Below, one piece after another: positions 1-16,742 of a stretch of 64,000 nucleotides of DNA; the stretch's first letter is position 1, and each line of letters starts with the position of its first letter. This DNA comes from Nematostella vectensis (taxonomy: Eukaryota > Cnidaria > Anthozoa > Actiniaria > Edwardsiidae). The stretch is from the NCBI RefSeq assembly GCF_932526225.1, contig NC_064037.1, positions 14,769,703-14,833,702 of the forward strand, in the 5' to 3' direction. The position numbers and the translations under genes were made by a program. The notes under the pieces were generated by a model. It was not told where the DNA came from, searched no databases, and was given only the letters and a program-made list of their open reading frames with translations.

Positions 1-330
1 CTGAATCGATCCGTGTTTTACTACTCTGGGGCCAAATCCTGAGTTTTCCTTTAGACACGCCCCTGGGTATCTACCCCTTTTAAGAAAGACAAAATGGCCG
101 CTTAGGGAGGTGTCTAAATACAGCATTTTGCATGGTGGCCGCTTAATAGCAGATGTAGAGGCTGCCCGAACATGTAGACTTATATAAACGAGAGAACAGA
201 GTATAATTGACTTTATACTTCTGAAAATGCTTTAAGTTACGAATAGAAGATTAAGGTTAGTTTTTTAAACATTAATCATACAGTACTACTCACTCGCATA
301 AGAACCTTGTTTTTTTTCCAGGTTAACCTA

Positions 331-482
331 AACAGGTTCTTATTTAACGGGTACTATTTTAAATCTTCATCAGGCTACCTAGGTTCTTAAATGGTCATCA
401 AGACCCCTTAAATATATTTTAACTCTTATCATGCTAAAAGTATTGATTTAATAATGATAATTTTCTTAAATAAGAACCTGTT
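331..482. repeat. Inverted repeat, probable small MITE remnant
   Basis: A perfect 17-bp inverted repeat (AACAGGTTCTTATTTAA at 331-347, complement at 466-482) encloses about 118 bp of AT-rich sequence. Positions 1-500 otherwise hold no convincing coding region. The same TAAGAACCTGTT-like words recur around 41.0-41.5 kb inside PPIL2 introns, which suggests a dispersed family. No target-site duplication was identified. Confidence 0.5.
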
Positions 483-502
483 TCAAATTTTAGGCTAAAT
501 AG

Positions 503-1266
503 GTTTTTAATAGGGTGTAGCAAGGTCTTAATAGGGTGTAGCAAGGTCTTTATAGGGTGTAGCGAGGTCTTTATAAGGTTTATCCAAGTCTTTATAGGTG
601 TATCATGGTCTTTATAGGGTGTAGCATAGTCCTCATACGATGAAGCGAGGTTTTTATATGGTGTAGCATGGTCTTTATAGTGTGTAGCATGGTCTTTATA
701 GGTGTAGCATGGTTTTTATATGGCGTAGCAAGGTCTTTATAGCTTGTAGCGAGGTCTTTGTATGGTGTAGCAAGGTCTTTATAGGGTGTAGCAAGGTCTT
801 TATAGGGTGTAGCATGGTCTTTATAGGGTGTAGCAAGGTCTTTATAGGGTGTAGCAAGGTCTTTATAGGGTGTAGCAAGGTCTTTATAGAGTGTAGCGAG
901 GTCTTTATAGGGTGTAGCATGGTCCTTATATGGTGTGGCAAGGTCTTTATAGGATGTAGCAAGGTCTTTATAGGGTGTAGCATGGTCTTTATAGGGTGTA
1001 GCATGGTCTTTATATGGTGTAGCAAGGTCTTTATAGGGTGTAGCAAGGTCTTTATAGGGTGTAGCATGGTCTTTATAGGGTGTAGCAAGGTCTTTATAGG
1101 GTGTAGCAAGGTCTTTATAGGGTGTAGCATGGTCTTAATAGGGTGTAGCAAGGTCTTTATAGTGTGTAGCAAGGTCTTTATAGAGTGTAGCGAGGTCTTT
1201 ATAGGGTGTAGCAAGGTCTTTATAGGGTGTAGCAAGGTCTTTATAGGGTGTAGCATGGTCTTTATG
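503..1266. repeat. 21-bp minisatellite, left block
   Basis: Head-to-tail 21-bp monomers built around GTGTAGCATGGTCTTTATAG, with variants at the AT/AA/GA dinucleotide after GTAGC. Monomers are mostly 80-100% alike. Because 21 is divisible by three and the unit lacks stops in several frames, the array gives long spurious ORFs on both strands (MLHPIKT-type and CSKVFIG-type heptads). It is continuous in character with the block at 6147-8178; the LINE and its tail lie between them. Confidence 0.95.
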
Positions 1267-6146
<4,880 letters not shown>

Positions 6147-8178
6147 GTGTAGCATGGTCTTTATAGTGTGTAGCGAGGTCTTTATAGGGTGTAGCGAGGT
6201 CCTTATAGGGTGTAGCATGGTCTTTATAGGGTGTAGCATGGTCTTTATAGGGTGTAGCATGGTCTTTATAGGGTGTAGCAAGGTCTTTATAGAGTGTAGC
6301 GAGGTCTTTATAGGGTGTAGCATGGTCCTTATATGGTGTGGCAAGGTCTTTATAGGATGTAGCAAGGTCTTTATAGGGTGTAGCATGGTCTTTATAGGGT
6401 GTAGCATGGTCTTTATAGAGTGTAGCATGGTCTTTATAGGGTGTAGCATGGTCTTTATATGGTGTAGCATGGTCTTTATATCGTGTAGAATGGTCTTTAT
6501 AGGGTGTAGCAAGGTCTTTATAGGGTGTAGCGAGGTCTTTACAGGGTGTAGCATGGTCTTTATAGGGTGTAGCATGGTCTCTAAAAGGTGTAGCATGTTC
6601 TTTATAGGGTGTAACAAGGTCTTTATAGGGTGTAGCGAGGTCTTTACAGGGTGTAGCATGGTCTTTATAGGGTGTAGCATGGTCTCTAAAGGGTGTAGCA
6701 TGTTCTTTATAGGGTGTAGCAAGGTCTTTATAGGGTGTAGCGAGGTCTTTATAGGGTGTAGCATGGTCTTTATAGGGTGTAGCGAGGTCTTTATAGGGTG
6801 TAGCATGGTCTTTATAGGGTGTAGCAAGGCCTTTTCAGGGTGTAGCAAGGTCTTTATAGGGTGTAGCAAGGTCTTTATAGGGTGTAGCAAGGTCTTTATA
6901 GGGTGTAGTATGGTCTTTATAGGGTGTAGCAAGGTCTCTATAGGGTGTAGCGAGGTCTCTATAGGGTGTTGTGAGGTCTTTATATGGTGTAGCAAGGTCT
7001 TTATAGGGTGTAGCATGGTTTTTATATGGTGTAGCATTGTTTTATAGGGTGTAGCATGGTCTCTATAGGGTGTAGCATGGTCTTTATAGGGTGTAGCATG
7101 GTCTTTATAGGGTGTAGCATGGTCTTTATAGGGTGTAGCATGGTCTTTATAGGGTGTAGCATGGTCTTTATAGGGTGTAGCATGGTCTTTATAGGGTGTA
7201 GCATGGTCTTTATAGGGTGTAGCATGGTCTTTATAGGGTGTAGCATGGTCTTTATAGGGTGTAGCATGGTCTTTATAGGGTGTAGCATGGTCTTTATAGG
7301 GTGTAACATGGTCTTTATACGGTGTAGCAAGGTCTTTATAGGGTGTAGCATGGTCTTTATAGCGTGTAGCTTGGTCTTTATAGGGTGTAACATGGTCTTT
7401 ATAGGGTGTAGCAAGGTCTTTATAGGGTGTAGCATGGTCTTTATAGGGTGTAGCATGGTCTTTATAGGGTGTAGCATGGTCTTTATAGGGTGTAGCGAGG
7501 TCTTTATAGGGTGTAGCATGGTCTCTATAGGGGTAGCATGGTCTTTATAGGGTGTAGCATGGTCTTTATAGGGTGTAGCATGGTCTTTATAGGGTGTATC
7601 ATGGTCTTTATAGGGTGTAGCATGGTCTTTATAGGGTGTAGCATGGTCTTTATAGGGTGTAGCATGGTCTTTATAGCGTGTAGCTTGGACTTTTTAGAGT
7701 GTAGCATGGTCTTTATAGGGTGTAGCAAGGCCTTTATAGGGTGTAGCAAGGTCTTTATAGGGTGTAGCATGGTCTTTATAGGGTGTAGCAAGGTCTTTAT
7801 AGGGTGTAGCATGGTCTTTATAGGGTGTAGCAAGGTCTTTATAGGGTGTAGCGTGGTCTTTATAGGGTGTAGCAAGGTCTTTATAGGGTGTAGCATGGTC
7901 TTTATAGGGTGTAGCATGGTCTTTATAGCGTGTAGCTTGGTCTTTATAGGGTGTAACATGGTCTTTATAGGGTGTAGCAAGGTCTTTATAGGGTGTAGCG
8001 AGGTCTTAATAGGGTGTAGCGAGGTCTTTATAGGGTGTAGCGAGGTCTTTATAGGGTGTAGCGAGGTCTTTATAGGGTGTAGCATAGTCTTTATAGCGTG
8101 TAGCATGGTCTTTATAGGGTGTAGCATGGTCTTTATAGGGTGTATCATGGCCTCTACAGGGTGTAGCATATAGGGTGT
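6147..8178. repeat. 21-bp minisatellite, right block
   Basis: About 96 monomers of the same 21-bp unit as the left block. Variant monomers are arranged in higher-order patterns. For example, a five-monomer (105-bp) block containing a GCGAGGTCTTTACAGG variant and a CATGTTCTTTAT variant is repeated at about 6531 and 6636. A block with a GCTTGGTCTTTATAGG variant recurs at about 7370 and 7935. From 7056 to about 7310 the monomers are almost identical, a locally homogenised stretch. No coding function is supported. Confidence 0.95.
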
Positions 8179-8215
8179 AGACTACCAGCCTACAATTGCA
8201 GTTTTGTGCCTACCG

Positions 8216-8320
8216 ACAATACCAGAGAGTCATAGGGCTCTCTTGGCTTTCTTCTAAAATTAAAGAAAATGTATTAAATTAAGAAGAGATCCTCCAGCAG
8301 ATGCTCTTCTCTGGTATTGT
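8216..8320. repeat. Short inverted-repeat element next to the minisatellite
   Basis: ACAATACCAGAGA at 8216-8228 and its exact reverse complement at 8308-8320 enclose about 80 bp of AT-rich sequence. The size and symmetry fit a small MITE or a hairpin. No clear target-site duplication was seen. Confidence 0.45.
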
Positions 8321-9631
8321 TATATCGAACCGTATCTTGTTTTATTTTAGAAAAGATGATAGAGAATGGACACACATTTACTCTTTCACTGCCATGGGTC
8401 CCAGAGGCTTGTCGCCCCCAGGCCCCAAATAATAGACCGAGCGGTACAAGCGCAGGCCGCCGCTCGACCTCTTGTCGGCATTAACTCGTCTCCCGACCTC
8501 CCTTTAGCATTCGCTTGTCGCCTTTCGGGGTCTTTAACGGTGCGTGAACCTCTGGAACCCAATGTTACCTTTTACAGCCTCTTCCTTTGTGTCGGCCCTG
8601 GGTTATTTAAGAAGGGTGGTAGTTGGGGTCCGTTATCTTTAAATCTGTCCGTGTGCGCCGGATCACCCCTCACACGAGAGTATACACCAAACTTTATTCC
8701 AACGCGAGTTCTTTTCGTACAATAATCCTTGGATTTAAACTTTAACTCGGTAAAACCTAAATACAAACAACAGGTGCATTACAATTGCGGTCTCCAACCC
8801 ACAAAAAGAACATTAAATCAGGGAAATACTAGGTAAATACTCACACTTTGGTCCCTTTTTAACACAAAATACCCTCGTGGGCGGGCGCCGCCATTACTCT
8901 CCCTCGCGAAACAGCTGACCGTCTATTATGCAATCGCGCGATACACTCATTATTTCCGCTTCCGGTACACCGTGTTATTATGAAGTAGATGAATGGTAGC
9001 AATATACACCTATTTCAATAAGAGAATAAGGTTGTACTCGAGAAACGATGTGTTGTAACCCGCGGTGGTTCTTGGATAGCGTATAAATGGCTGAATCCTT
9101 GAATCTGAAAGCCATGTGAATGTTCCTAGAATATAAACAAGAATTCTGGGTCAGTACGCAGCTCTTACAAGCTGCAATTTGATTTGGCAAATGAACAATA
9201 TCCGCACCTGGACACAAAGAACGAGAAGAATAGAGACAAAAGAACTCCTTTGAAGAACAAAGATAATAGGAGACAAAGCAGCTGCGTACTTACTCAGTCT
9301 CGTACCCAGACGCCGCGCGAGGCATGACGGTCAGGATGCGGTTTCTGGGTCGGATATCCGTCCTCGCTTTAGGATTCCTGTGGATGTCCACGCAACAGAA
9401 GATAACTACTGGGTACGAGTCTGGTACTCAGAATTCTACAACTTTTAAAAACTGTATTTTATTTACGCTTATTTGCTTATATTTACTTGATATCATGAAG
9501 CACTGCAGGTTACGATACACAGGTTCTCCGAAGAAGTGCAACCTTATTTGAAATAGGTGTATGCTAAAAGCTCTTTTACGTCTCAAATACGGGAGGTCTT
9601 GTAACAAAATCTACAATGATTAGGGTGTAAA
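8321..9631. other. Non-coding or unassigned stretch, partly GC-rich
   Basis: Positions 8380-8950 are richer in GC and CpG than the surroundings and contain an ORF of 119 codons with no recognisable domain. The base composition could reflect a CpG-rich promoter or an old LTR, but no LTR ends, primer-binding site or domain could be shown. Positions 9141-9438 contain related inverted segments: GAATTCTGGGTCAGTACGCAG near 9141, CTCGTACCCAG near 9300, and CTGGGTACGAG...CAGAATTC near 9409-9438. They look like the ends of nested inverted-repeat elements. Confidence 0.4.
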
Positions 9632-9833
9632 GCGCGGTTTACACTGGCGATATCGCGACATAGGCGCGCTCTGTTTTGTGTTCTGATGTTCAAGTGTGTA
9701 CATCCGCGACATAACATCGCCATTTTTGTACACATTACATTTTTATCGACATATTTAAGACTTTTTAATAACGACATAAGAGTCAAAACATTACTTCTCT
9801 CTTATGTCGTTATGTCGCCAGTGATTACCACGC
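9632..9833. mobile_element. Inverted-repeat MITE (202 bp)
   Basis: The left end (GCGCGGTTTACACTGGCGAT...CGACATA) and the right end (TATGTCG...CGCCAGTGATTACCACGC) are imperfect inverted repeats of about 35 bp. TAAA flanks both sides (9628-9631 and 9834-9837), consistent with a short target-site duplication. The termini resemble those of the element at 40415-40621, with a shared ACACT-GCGACATAA-type motif, so both may belong to one superfamily. It has no coding capacity. Confidence 0.65.
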
Positions 9834-10112
9834 TAAAAAGAGTCATCTGCTCATAAATCTTCGGAGTAGTATTGAGATCATTTTAATTCTTTTATATAGC
9901 ATGATAAACGACAGCATGTAACCAGAAATTACTTGAAATAAAATTCTCCGATTGATGAAAAATTTGTCTGTGAACTATAACATACTAGTGGTTACCCGTG
10001 AAATATTCACGAAAGGCAATTCTCTGTTGTACAAACACGAGGCTCCTCTATAAAAGGGAAAGCTCATCCCACCCCCGGGCTCAACAACGATCAGTTATCA
10101 ATCAGCCCCACG

Positions 10113-10257
10113 GGCGTAGCCAGGGGGTGGCCTTGGGGTCCCCCCCCCCTTATAGCAGCCAAAAATACAGTAAATGTATGAGACATCTAAAATACAGGAA
10201 AAAATTCCTTGAAAGTCACTTTTGGGCCGCCTCCTGTTAGAAAATAACGGCTACGCC
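10113..10257. mobile_element. MITE with GGCGTAGCC termini, copy 1
   Basis: The element begins GGCGTAGCC and ends GGCTACGCC, with about 127 bp between. Its interior (GCAGCCAAAAATACAGTAAA, GAGACAT, CTTGAAAGTC) is the reverse complement of the element at 22265-22390, so two copies of one family lie in opposite orientation in this window. It is non-coding, with a poly-C run inside. Confidence 0.7.
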
Positions 10258-11514
10258 TCTGAGCCGTCAATGAGTCAACATGTCAGGAGAATTTCTCTGA
10301 GCTCTAAACTCAAATTTCATATTCTAAACTAAATTAAATATCATTCCTAGACTTGCCCACCTAAAATGTTCCTATTTATAGTAAAATGATGCTATATACC
10401 AAGCTGTGCGTGCTCTAAAATACGAGAGAATAACTTATGCAGATGCGTTAGATTACGAACAGCGCAAAATTAAAATTTTTCCCCGAAAACGTGAGTGGAC
10501 AGCAAATCACTAACTTATCAATCTCTTAACACAACTGTCTTTTTACCTGTGCAACTCCGCGCGCGGCCTATAGTCGCTACGATGATATTTTTGGAGAGGG
10601 ACTTATTGCTGTATACTTTTACCATTAATTCCTGGATATTTTTGAGCTGAATTTACAAAAATAAAAGAAAACAGATACCTCCCCCCTATTTTGAGTTTGC
10701 CTTTCCTAGTGCTTTGCAGTCCCATTTTAATCCCTTGTCGCTATGCTGATACGAGCACAAATTGATGGTCGCTCGTATTTTTCATAAAAAATACAGATGA
10801 GCATATTGGGAGAGTTTCCTAGGACATCATGAACTCTATTTGGGACATAATTGAATGCTGTACTTATGGATATTTGCAAGCAAAGGTGGATTTATGGCGA
10901 TTTTTTCTTGTTTGGCTTTGGCTGGATGAGAAAATAATTTTACAATGAACCACCACAGCTCTGCTATATGCTGTGTTTTCTGAGTCCAAATTGATTTCTA
11001 AATTGTTTACACTGCTATTCTGGGTCTGTGTGACCTGGAATTGATTTGTTTGGCTTTGAGGGAAAAACCGTCTGACTTTGGGGAGAGGAGTGTTGACTGG
11101 CCCTCCCCTCGTGAATTTTTCCCAGGGTCTCCCAGAATGCTTTGCAATCTGTTATGGTATCCAAGTAGTTTCACAAGCTTTCAAGGAGTGGACATTGTGT
11201 TTTGAGGCCATAAAAATCGACCTGGAGGATCAGAATAAAGGTATCTATTTGTGTCTTCAGCTGTGATTGCTGATCTCTCTCCCTTGTGTGGTATTTTGAG
11301 CGTTTTGTTGAGAGGGGTGACTGCTTTTCTTTCCTTGTTCGCTTTGAAATTTATCAAAGAACCTGAGCTATTAATTGGTTAAAGAGTAGTTGCTATCAAC
11401 TTGGTTGGATGCATAACTTCAAAACCATTTATTCCTTAGAGTGATGCCGGAGAATGTTCATCTTGTTGTGTTTATTTTGTATTTTCGCATACAATGCTCA
11501 ACTTTGAATTATTC
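10258..11514. other. Intergenic, no gene seen
   Basis: About 1.26 kb of AT-rich sequence. The only open frames are short (62 codons or fewer), have no domain signature and lack splice context that would make them exons. No tRNA, repeat array or recognisable element end was identified. Confidence 0.4.
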
Positions 11515-11925
11515 TTCGCTTCATTGTGGGTAGTATTGCAATAGAAAACAATTCGCCAATATTTTGTGGTATTGCCGTCTCTGAATTTTAACGTATTTAA
11601 GGAAAATAAGTTTCAGATTTTCCCGCCAAAACTTGGAATTATTCACTCGATTCAATCTCCTTTAGCGCGGCCATTCAAATTTTCAAAGATCTGTAAAAAA
11701 TTCAATTTTCAAACAAATTCAATTTCCTTTTCAGAATTTGAAAGTTTATTTGATATATGATTGATATAAATGAAAGGTTTTAAGAACTTTAAATAATTTT
11801 TCGCTTCATTTTGGGCAGCATTGCAATAGAAAACACTTCGCCAATATTTTGGGTATTTAAGGAAAATACGTAGTTTTAGATTTTCCCGCCAAAACTTGGA
11901 ATTATTCACTCGTTTCAATCTCCTT
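11515..11925. repeat. Pair of direct repeats of about 130-150 bp
   Basis: The segments at 11515-11663 and 11800-11925 share TTCGCTTCATT, GCAATAGAAAACA, TTCGCCAATATTTTG, GTATTTAAGGAAAATA and TTTTCCCGCCAAAACTTGGA in the same order and orientation. The second copy lacks about 20 bp. They are separated by about 136 bp of unrelated AT-rich sequence. This could be a local duplication or the two ends of a degenerate element. It is non-coding. Confidence 0.7.
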
Positions 11926-12198
11926 GAGTTCAAAGTGGCGCCATGTAAATTTCGGGCGGTGATTGGATAAAATCACTAAGCGCGCGCAATGTTTTGTGTG
12001 ATGAGTGGCTAAACGATAAAACATTTGCGTTCAACGCATATGTTTGATTATTGATGAAAATGTTTTGATCTTCTTCAAACATTTGTACGTGTTGTGGAAG
12101 CCAATAGAGTGTCATGTTTTGTTGGTGGCTAAAACTTGCGGCTAAATACAGGAATGGCTCCGGATTGTGAATGGCTGAAAGAACAATAGGACATCTTC

Positions 12199-12398
12199 NN
12201 NNNNNNNNNNNNNNNNNNNNNNNNNNNNNNNNNNNNNNNNNNNNNNNNNNNNNNNNNNNNNNNNNNNNNNNNNNNNNNNNNNNNNNNNNNNNNNNNNNNN
12301 NNNNNNNNNNNNNNNNNNNNNNNNNNNNNNNNNNNNNNNNNNNNNNNNNNNNNNNNNNNNNNNNNNNNNNNNNNNNNNNNNNNNNNNNNNNNNNNNNN
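12199..12398. other. Assembly gap (200 N)
   Basis: Exactly 200 undetermined bases, a conventional placeholder size, so the true length is unknown. The last 27 bases before the gap (about 12172-12198) recur directly after it (about 12401-12427). The gap is therefore either within a tandem duplication or bounded by an unmerged contig overlap. Frames drawn across it are artefacts. Confidence 0.97.
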
Positions 12399-12427
12399 AT
12401 TGGCTGAAAGAACAATAGGACATCTTC

Positions 12428-14820
12428 GGCAGTCGAAGCGCTACCGAAGTCGTTTCGGAAACGTCGAGCTCCGAAGAGTTGGGATGGGTATCCCAAGAGA
12501 TTGGGTGGGTATCCAGCCACACACCCCCTATTTTAGAGTGAAAAAGAACCACTAAAGAACAGCCACATACAGCTTACAATGGACAATTTATTTGGGACAA
12601 AAGTTGAAAAACACTCATTCATTGCTTTGTGATGTGTATTTATTCAGAATAAGCGGTATTTCTAACGTTTGAGCAATTGAGGGATTCCGCGTTACTATAT
12701 ACCTATAAAAAGAAGTAAAGGCAGGCAGGCTTCGGAGACATGCGATCACAAAGCAATGAGAGTTTATTGTGACCTTTATTCTAGTATATAAGACAATTTG
12801 GACAATTACAGGAGGTGATCAATCGTGAACATACTTGAGCTAGTTACTGGGATTGACTGGGGACTGACTGAGAGGTTGGTAAGCCTTGTGTTGAGATAAC
12901 TTTTGATCCATTTATACTTTCCATCAGCTCATACTACTATAGCGAGATTTCCAGCTGTTATCTTCTCATACATGCTTAACATTTTTCGGCACTGTCATCA
13001 TTACTATCCTCATTATTATTACTGTGTTGACTTTAATTGTTCTTAAATGATCCAATTTATTTAACATGACGGTAAGTTGTCCATGAGGTCATCAAGCAGG
13101 TGGTCTAGGAGGACCCGACCCCACTCCCCGGTCCACCCTCGGTCGAGGAGTACCTCAAGGTAAAATAACAATGTATGATCTTTTTTAAAAAACCTTATCT
13201 CATTTTCAAATTTCAAATTAGATCATATTGAAGAGCAACTCTGAATTCTTTCAGACACCCCAACAACAACGCCATGAGCGGCAGCCGTCAAATGATAAGA
13301 TTCCAGTTTCAGTACAAAGACTCGTAACATAGATGTCAAATGGAAAAATTCATTATAAAAAGTTTGGAACCAAAATAATATCCATGTGCAACAACCCTGG
13401 GTACTAGGAAGGTTCAATTCAGTCCAGGGGTTTGTGTATGAGATACTTGTTGAAAACCAAAACAAGTTGTCAAATCTCAATAAATATCAATTTTTTCTTG
13501 TAGTCTACTGTAGACTCTAGGAAATGTATCGGCTGAACCGACAACATATGCCAGTTCAAAAACTTTGATGGGTTTTTGCGAATCGATCCTCTTGCTTGAG
13601 AAGCGAAGCCCGTACCACACTCTCTTGTGGTTGGATCAAATCTAATATTTGGTTTATCTATCCCATAGTAAGAACCAGAAAACACAAATTCCAAGCTATA
13701 TTCTTACCTAGATGTCGAGAAAAAGGAGCTTATTTTCCTTAGCTCATCGAATTTCAGACACTGAAAGTGTCATCAAAACGTCGTGTCACATGCACTATGA
13801 CAGGTTTCCCCAAAAGTGCACAAATACTAAATAATAGCACATATTTTTTAGGGGGAGCTGACAAAGTCTGACACTCGAAAAACTTAATGGATATTTAAAT
13901 AGATAGTAATGCGCAACTATATCCGTTAACAATTTGCAAAACTTTATCTGTTTTTTTTTTACAAATTCTTTTTTTTTCCAAAAAAAGGGTGTGACATGTC
14001 ACCCCCTGGATCCGCCACTGTTTACACAAAATGGGTGGCTTCATACCCTACAAAGTAGAGAACGTGAAAAACCTTGCTAACAGTAATGGGTCAAAACAAT
14101 CTGGTGTTTTCCACGGTATGTCTATAATAAAATAAAAATATTCAGGCTAAACATATATTTTCTTTTACTTCTCTAGTTTCCCTCTCAAAAAGAATAATTA
14201 ATTATTATATTTAGGACCCATTCTTACAAATTACAATATATTTATTATTGCCGCAAGTAAGGCTAGCCCACAATCTCTTAACCACCACAGAAAATCCGTT
14301 ATAATGCTATAGACGATCAATGGATTGGATCGCGTCTTCTTTGTCAAGTGCTAAACACCATTTTAACTGCTAAGTACTGATAATATGCTGAAAATAATAC
14401 TATGCATTTCGAGGGCCAGTCTAGTTTTAAACAAAATAAAAACATATTCATCAAAAAGCAATAGCAAGTACTGCTAAAATGATTATAGACACTTACGCAG
14501 CTGCTTTTAACTTTGGGCTCCCTGTGCATCTTCTACATTACAAAAGAAATTTCATAGCATGACATTTCCCCCTTCCCTAGCCCTTGTAGTAGTTGTCTAC
14601 CAGTAGGTAGGCATGTGCCTACCCAGGATTTGCTTACGGGGTGCAGAAAAATGTATAACAAGGATTAAGTATAGTATTTGGTGTTTTTTTTAACAGGGCG
14701 AAAGTGGGTGGAGCACAGGGAGTCAATAAGGGGGCACAATTATGAAACATTAAGAAATATTAAAGGGTTGGACATGCCCCCAGTGCCCCACCCTCTGCCT
14801 GTTTAAGGATCACCAAATAC
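12428..14820. other. Intergenic, no gene seen
   Basis: AT-rich, with short frames only (85 codons or fewer) and no recognisable domain. Around 13980-14030 a phrase ending CACCCCCTGGATCCGCCACTG resembles a worn transposon end, and 14700-14810 contains a G/C-rich phrase (GACATGCCCCCAGTGCCCCACC) that recurs near 55070 and 60650. Both are likely dispersed-repeat debris. Confidence 0.4.
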
Positions 14821-15209
14821 CATAGCAGTCCATGTTAGTCAATGGCAAGTTATTGTAGTCAATGCTAACACATAGCACTCCATGGCAGTCAATGGTAAGT
14901 TATGGTAGTCAATGCTAACACATAGCACTCCATGGCAGTCAATGGTAAGTTATGGTAGTCAATGCTAACACATAGCACTCCATGGCAGTCAATGGTAAGT
15001 TGTGGTAGTCAATGCTAACACATAGCACTCCATGGCAGTCAATGGTAAGTTGTGGTAGTCAATGCTAACACATAGCACTCCATGGCAGTCAATGGTAAGT
15101 TGTGGTAGTCAATGCTAACACATAGCACTCCATGGCAGTCAATGGTAAGTTGTGGTAGTCAATGCTAACACATAGCACTCCATGGCAGTCAATGGTAAGT
15201 TGTGGTAGT
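14821..15209. repeat. 50-bp tandem repeat, about 7.8 copies
   Basis: The unit runs from CATAGCACTCCATGGCAGTC through to AATGCTAACA. The first copy is divergent; copies 2 and 3 share TTATGG where later copies have TTGTGG; the rest are essentially identical. The unit itself looks like a doubled smaller motif (ATGG-AGTCAATG occurs twice per unit). There are no unique spacers, so it is a minisatellite and not a CRISPR array. Confidence 0.95.
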
Positions 15210-15975
15210 GGACTTAAACTTTCATGACTTGCAACTGAATTATAGAATCATGGTGTCAAAAACCTGCATAAAGTAATATTTACCTTATCCTCAGAAGTAA
15301 CTCAAAAGGGATACCTTTGCCTTCAATATATATGACAATAGTCTGAAGTACAAGTCTCAAGATACAGAAGTTCAATTAGATAACTGATAAAAAGTATCTG
15401 TTTTACAATCTTCTGATTTATAACCACGAAAATTCATTGATCACTTTTACACATTGAAATAAGTTGTTTTATTAATCTCAAGAAAATGTGATTAAATTAT
15501 CTCTTTTTGGATATTTAAAACTGCTGCATCCATCAACTTGAAGATAGCATTGTATGGTTGCCATTACAATCTTATAGTAGGCTGGGCATGGTAGAAGCTC
15601 CAAACTTTCACATGTTCCCTGGATAAAGTAAATAACATTTTATATAGGCCCCCAAAATACAGGATTTTCTATCCACTTTTCTTTTTATCAAACCTATCAA
15701 TCATCTAAATTAGAACAAAATGAGTTTTCGTTCCAGAAGAAGAGCATGTCCAGGCCTCAACACCCCCTCCCTCCCCCCAACAGTATTATCCCTTATGAAA
15801 ATGAAACAGACATACACTTTTCTTGTTTAAGATTCAAGAATGTATGTGAAAGTATGTCATTTAGGAAGAGCTAAGGCCTACAGCTCAAAGTTCCAAAAAT
15901 CCTATTATCATCCGTATGCATATCTGGTTGTGAAACAGCCGCATTTGTCAAAAAGCCTCCTAGCCATACCAAACC

Positions 15976-16437
15976 TCACTGTACAACACAACATAAGCGG
16001 TCATCTTTGTAAACAGAACTCAACAGCAACAAACTCTCCTTTAGTTGAAAGGACTTGTGATCCGCATCAACCATGATCCACTCGTCGAAATTCTTACTTC
16101 TCGAGTAGAATTTCGTTAGCTCTTCAAAGTGTGAATAGCTCAGTTTCTCTACGTCTTGCTCGGTGATTATGACCATATCTTTGTCTATCTCTGCGCCATT
16201 TTGCGTTTCCTCTGACTCGGAAAGTGACTCAATCGGTGGAATAACCACATCTGCGTTTATCTCAACCATGTCATCGTCTTCGGTTGTTGTCCACTGGTAA
16301 GTCGGTATAGAGAGACGGCTCGTTTCGAACTCGTCCAAGTTGCTGACACGTTCTCCATTTTCTTCATCCAAAGGCAAATCCACGTCAAGACTAGGAACAA
16401 TTTCCTTGACTTCAATATCGCCATTTTCTGTTGCCAT
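15976..16437 (-). CDS. Acidic hypothetical protein, 153 aa
   Basis: This open frame starts at an ATG in good context (G at -3 and +4; the second codon is Ala) and is not recognised as a known family. The N-terminal 100 residues are acidic and probably disordered (runs of Glu/Asp, TTTEDDDMVEIN, SESEETQNG). The C-terminal third is more ordered (DVEKLSYSHFEELTKFYSRS, NFDEWIMVDADHK) and looks like a helical segment. The last 20 or so residues (LLLLSSVYKDDRLCCVVQ) may be intron read-through, in which case this is exon 1 of a longer gene. A TTTATT on the plus strand near 15466 could be its poly(A) signal if it is single-exon. No signal peptide or membrane span was seen. It lies downstream of, and in the same orientation as, the SxIP-protein gene. 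Confidence 0.55.
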   Translation of the reverse strand: MATENGDIEVKEIVPSLDVDLPLDEENGERVSNLDEFETSRLSIPTYQWTTTEDDDMVEINADVVIPPIESLSESEETQNGAEIDKDMVIITEQDVEKLSYSHFEELTKFYSRSKNFDEWIMVDADHKSFQLKESLLLLSSVYKDDRLCCVVQ

Positions 16438-16701
16438 AACTTATCTCCCTATATCATTTTTACCTTTACTCATGGATTTATGAGGAAATCAAAATACATT
16501 TTACAAAAGCGATGAGGTTTTGCGATGTTGTGTTTCGATTACGACACTAGATCCCAATCTCTTAGTATAACACCGGACACAGGCAAACCAAAAAGAGAAA
16601 CCGGAAGGCCTATCCACCTTCCCCAGAAACCGCATTATAGCGGTTTCAGATCACACGCGGCCTTCGCAGTCCAAAAAAAAATAATATAAAAATAAAAATA
16701 A

Positions 16702-16742
16702 TGCGAACGCTAGATTTAGGACACCGAAATCTAGCGTTCGCA
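16702..16742. repeat. Perfect 16-bp hairpin upstream of the 153-aa ORF
   Basis: TGCGAACGCTAGATTT at 16702-16717 pairs perfectly with 16727-16742 around a 9-nt loop. It sits about 265 bp upstream of the ATG at 16437. A smaller hairpin (GAAACCGC/GCGGTTTC, near 16626-16648) lies between them. It could act as DNA cruciform, as an RNA hairpin, or be a transposon footprint; the sequence alone does not decide. Confidence 0.6.

Noticed and set aside
8366-8725. 119-codon ORF in a GC-rich stretch, possible solo LTR
   Set aside because: No domain, and no LTR termini, target-site duplication or primer-binding site could be shown.
12142-12552. ORFs running through the N gap
   Set aside because: The frames depend on undetermined bases.
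14821-15209. Possible CRISPR-like array
   Set aside because: Units are contiguous with no unique spacers and the context is animal nuclear DNA, so it is a minisatellite.
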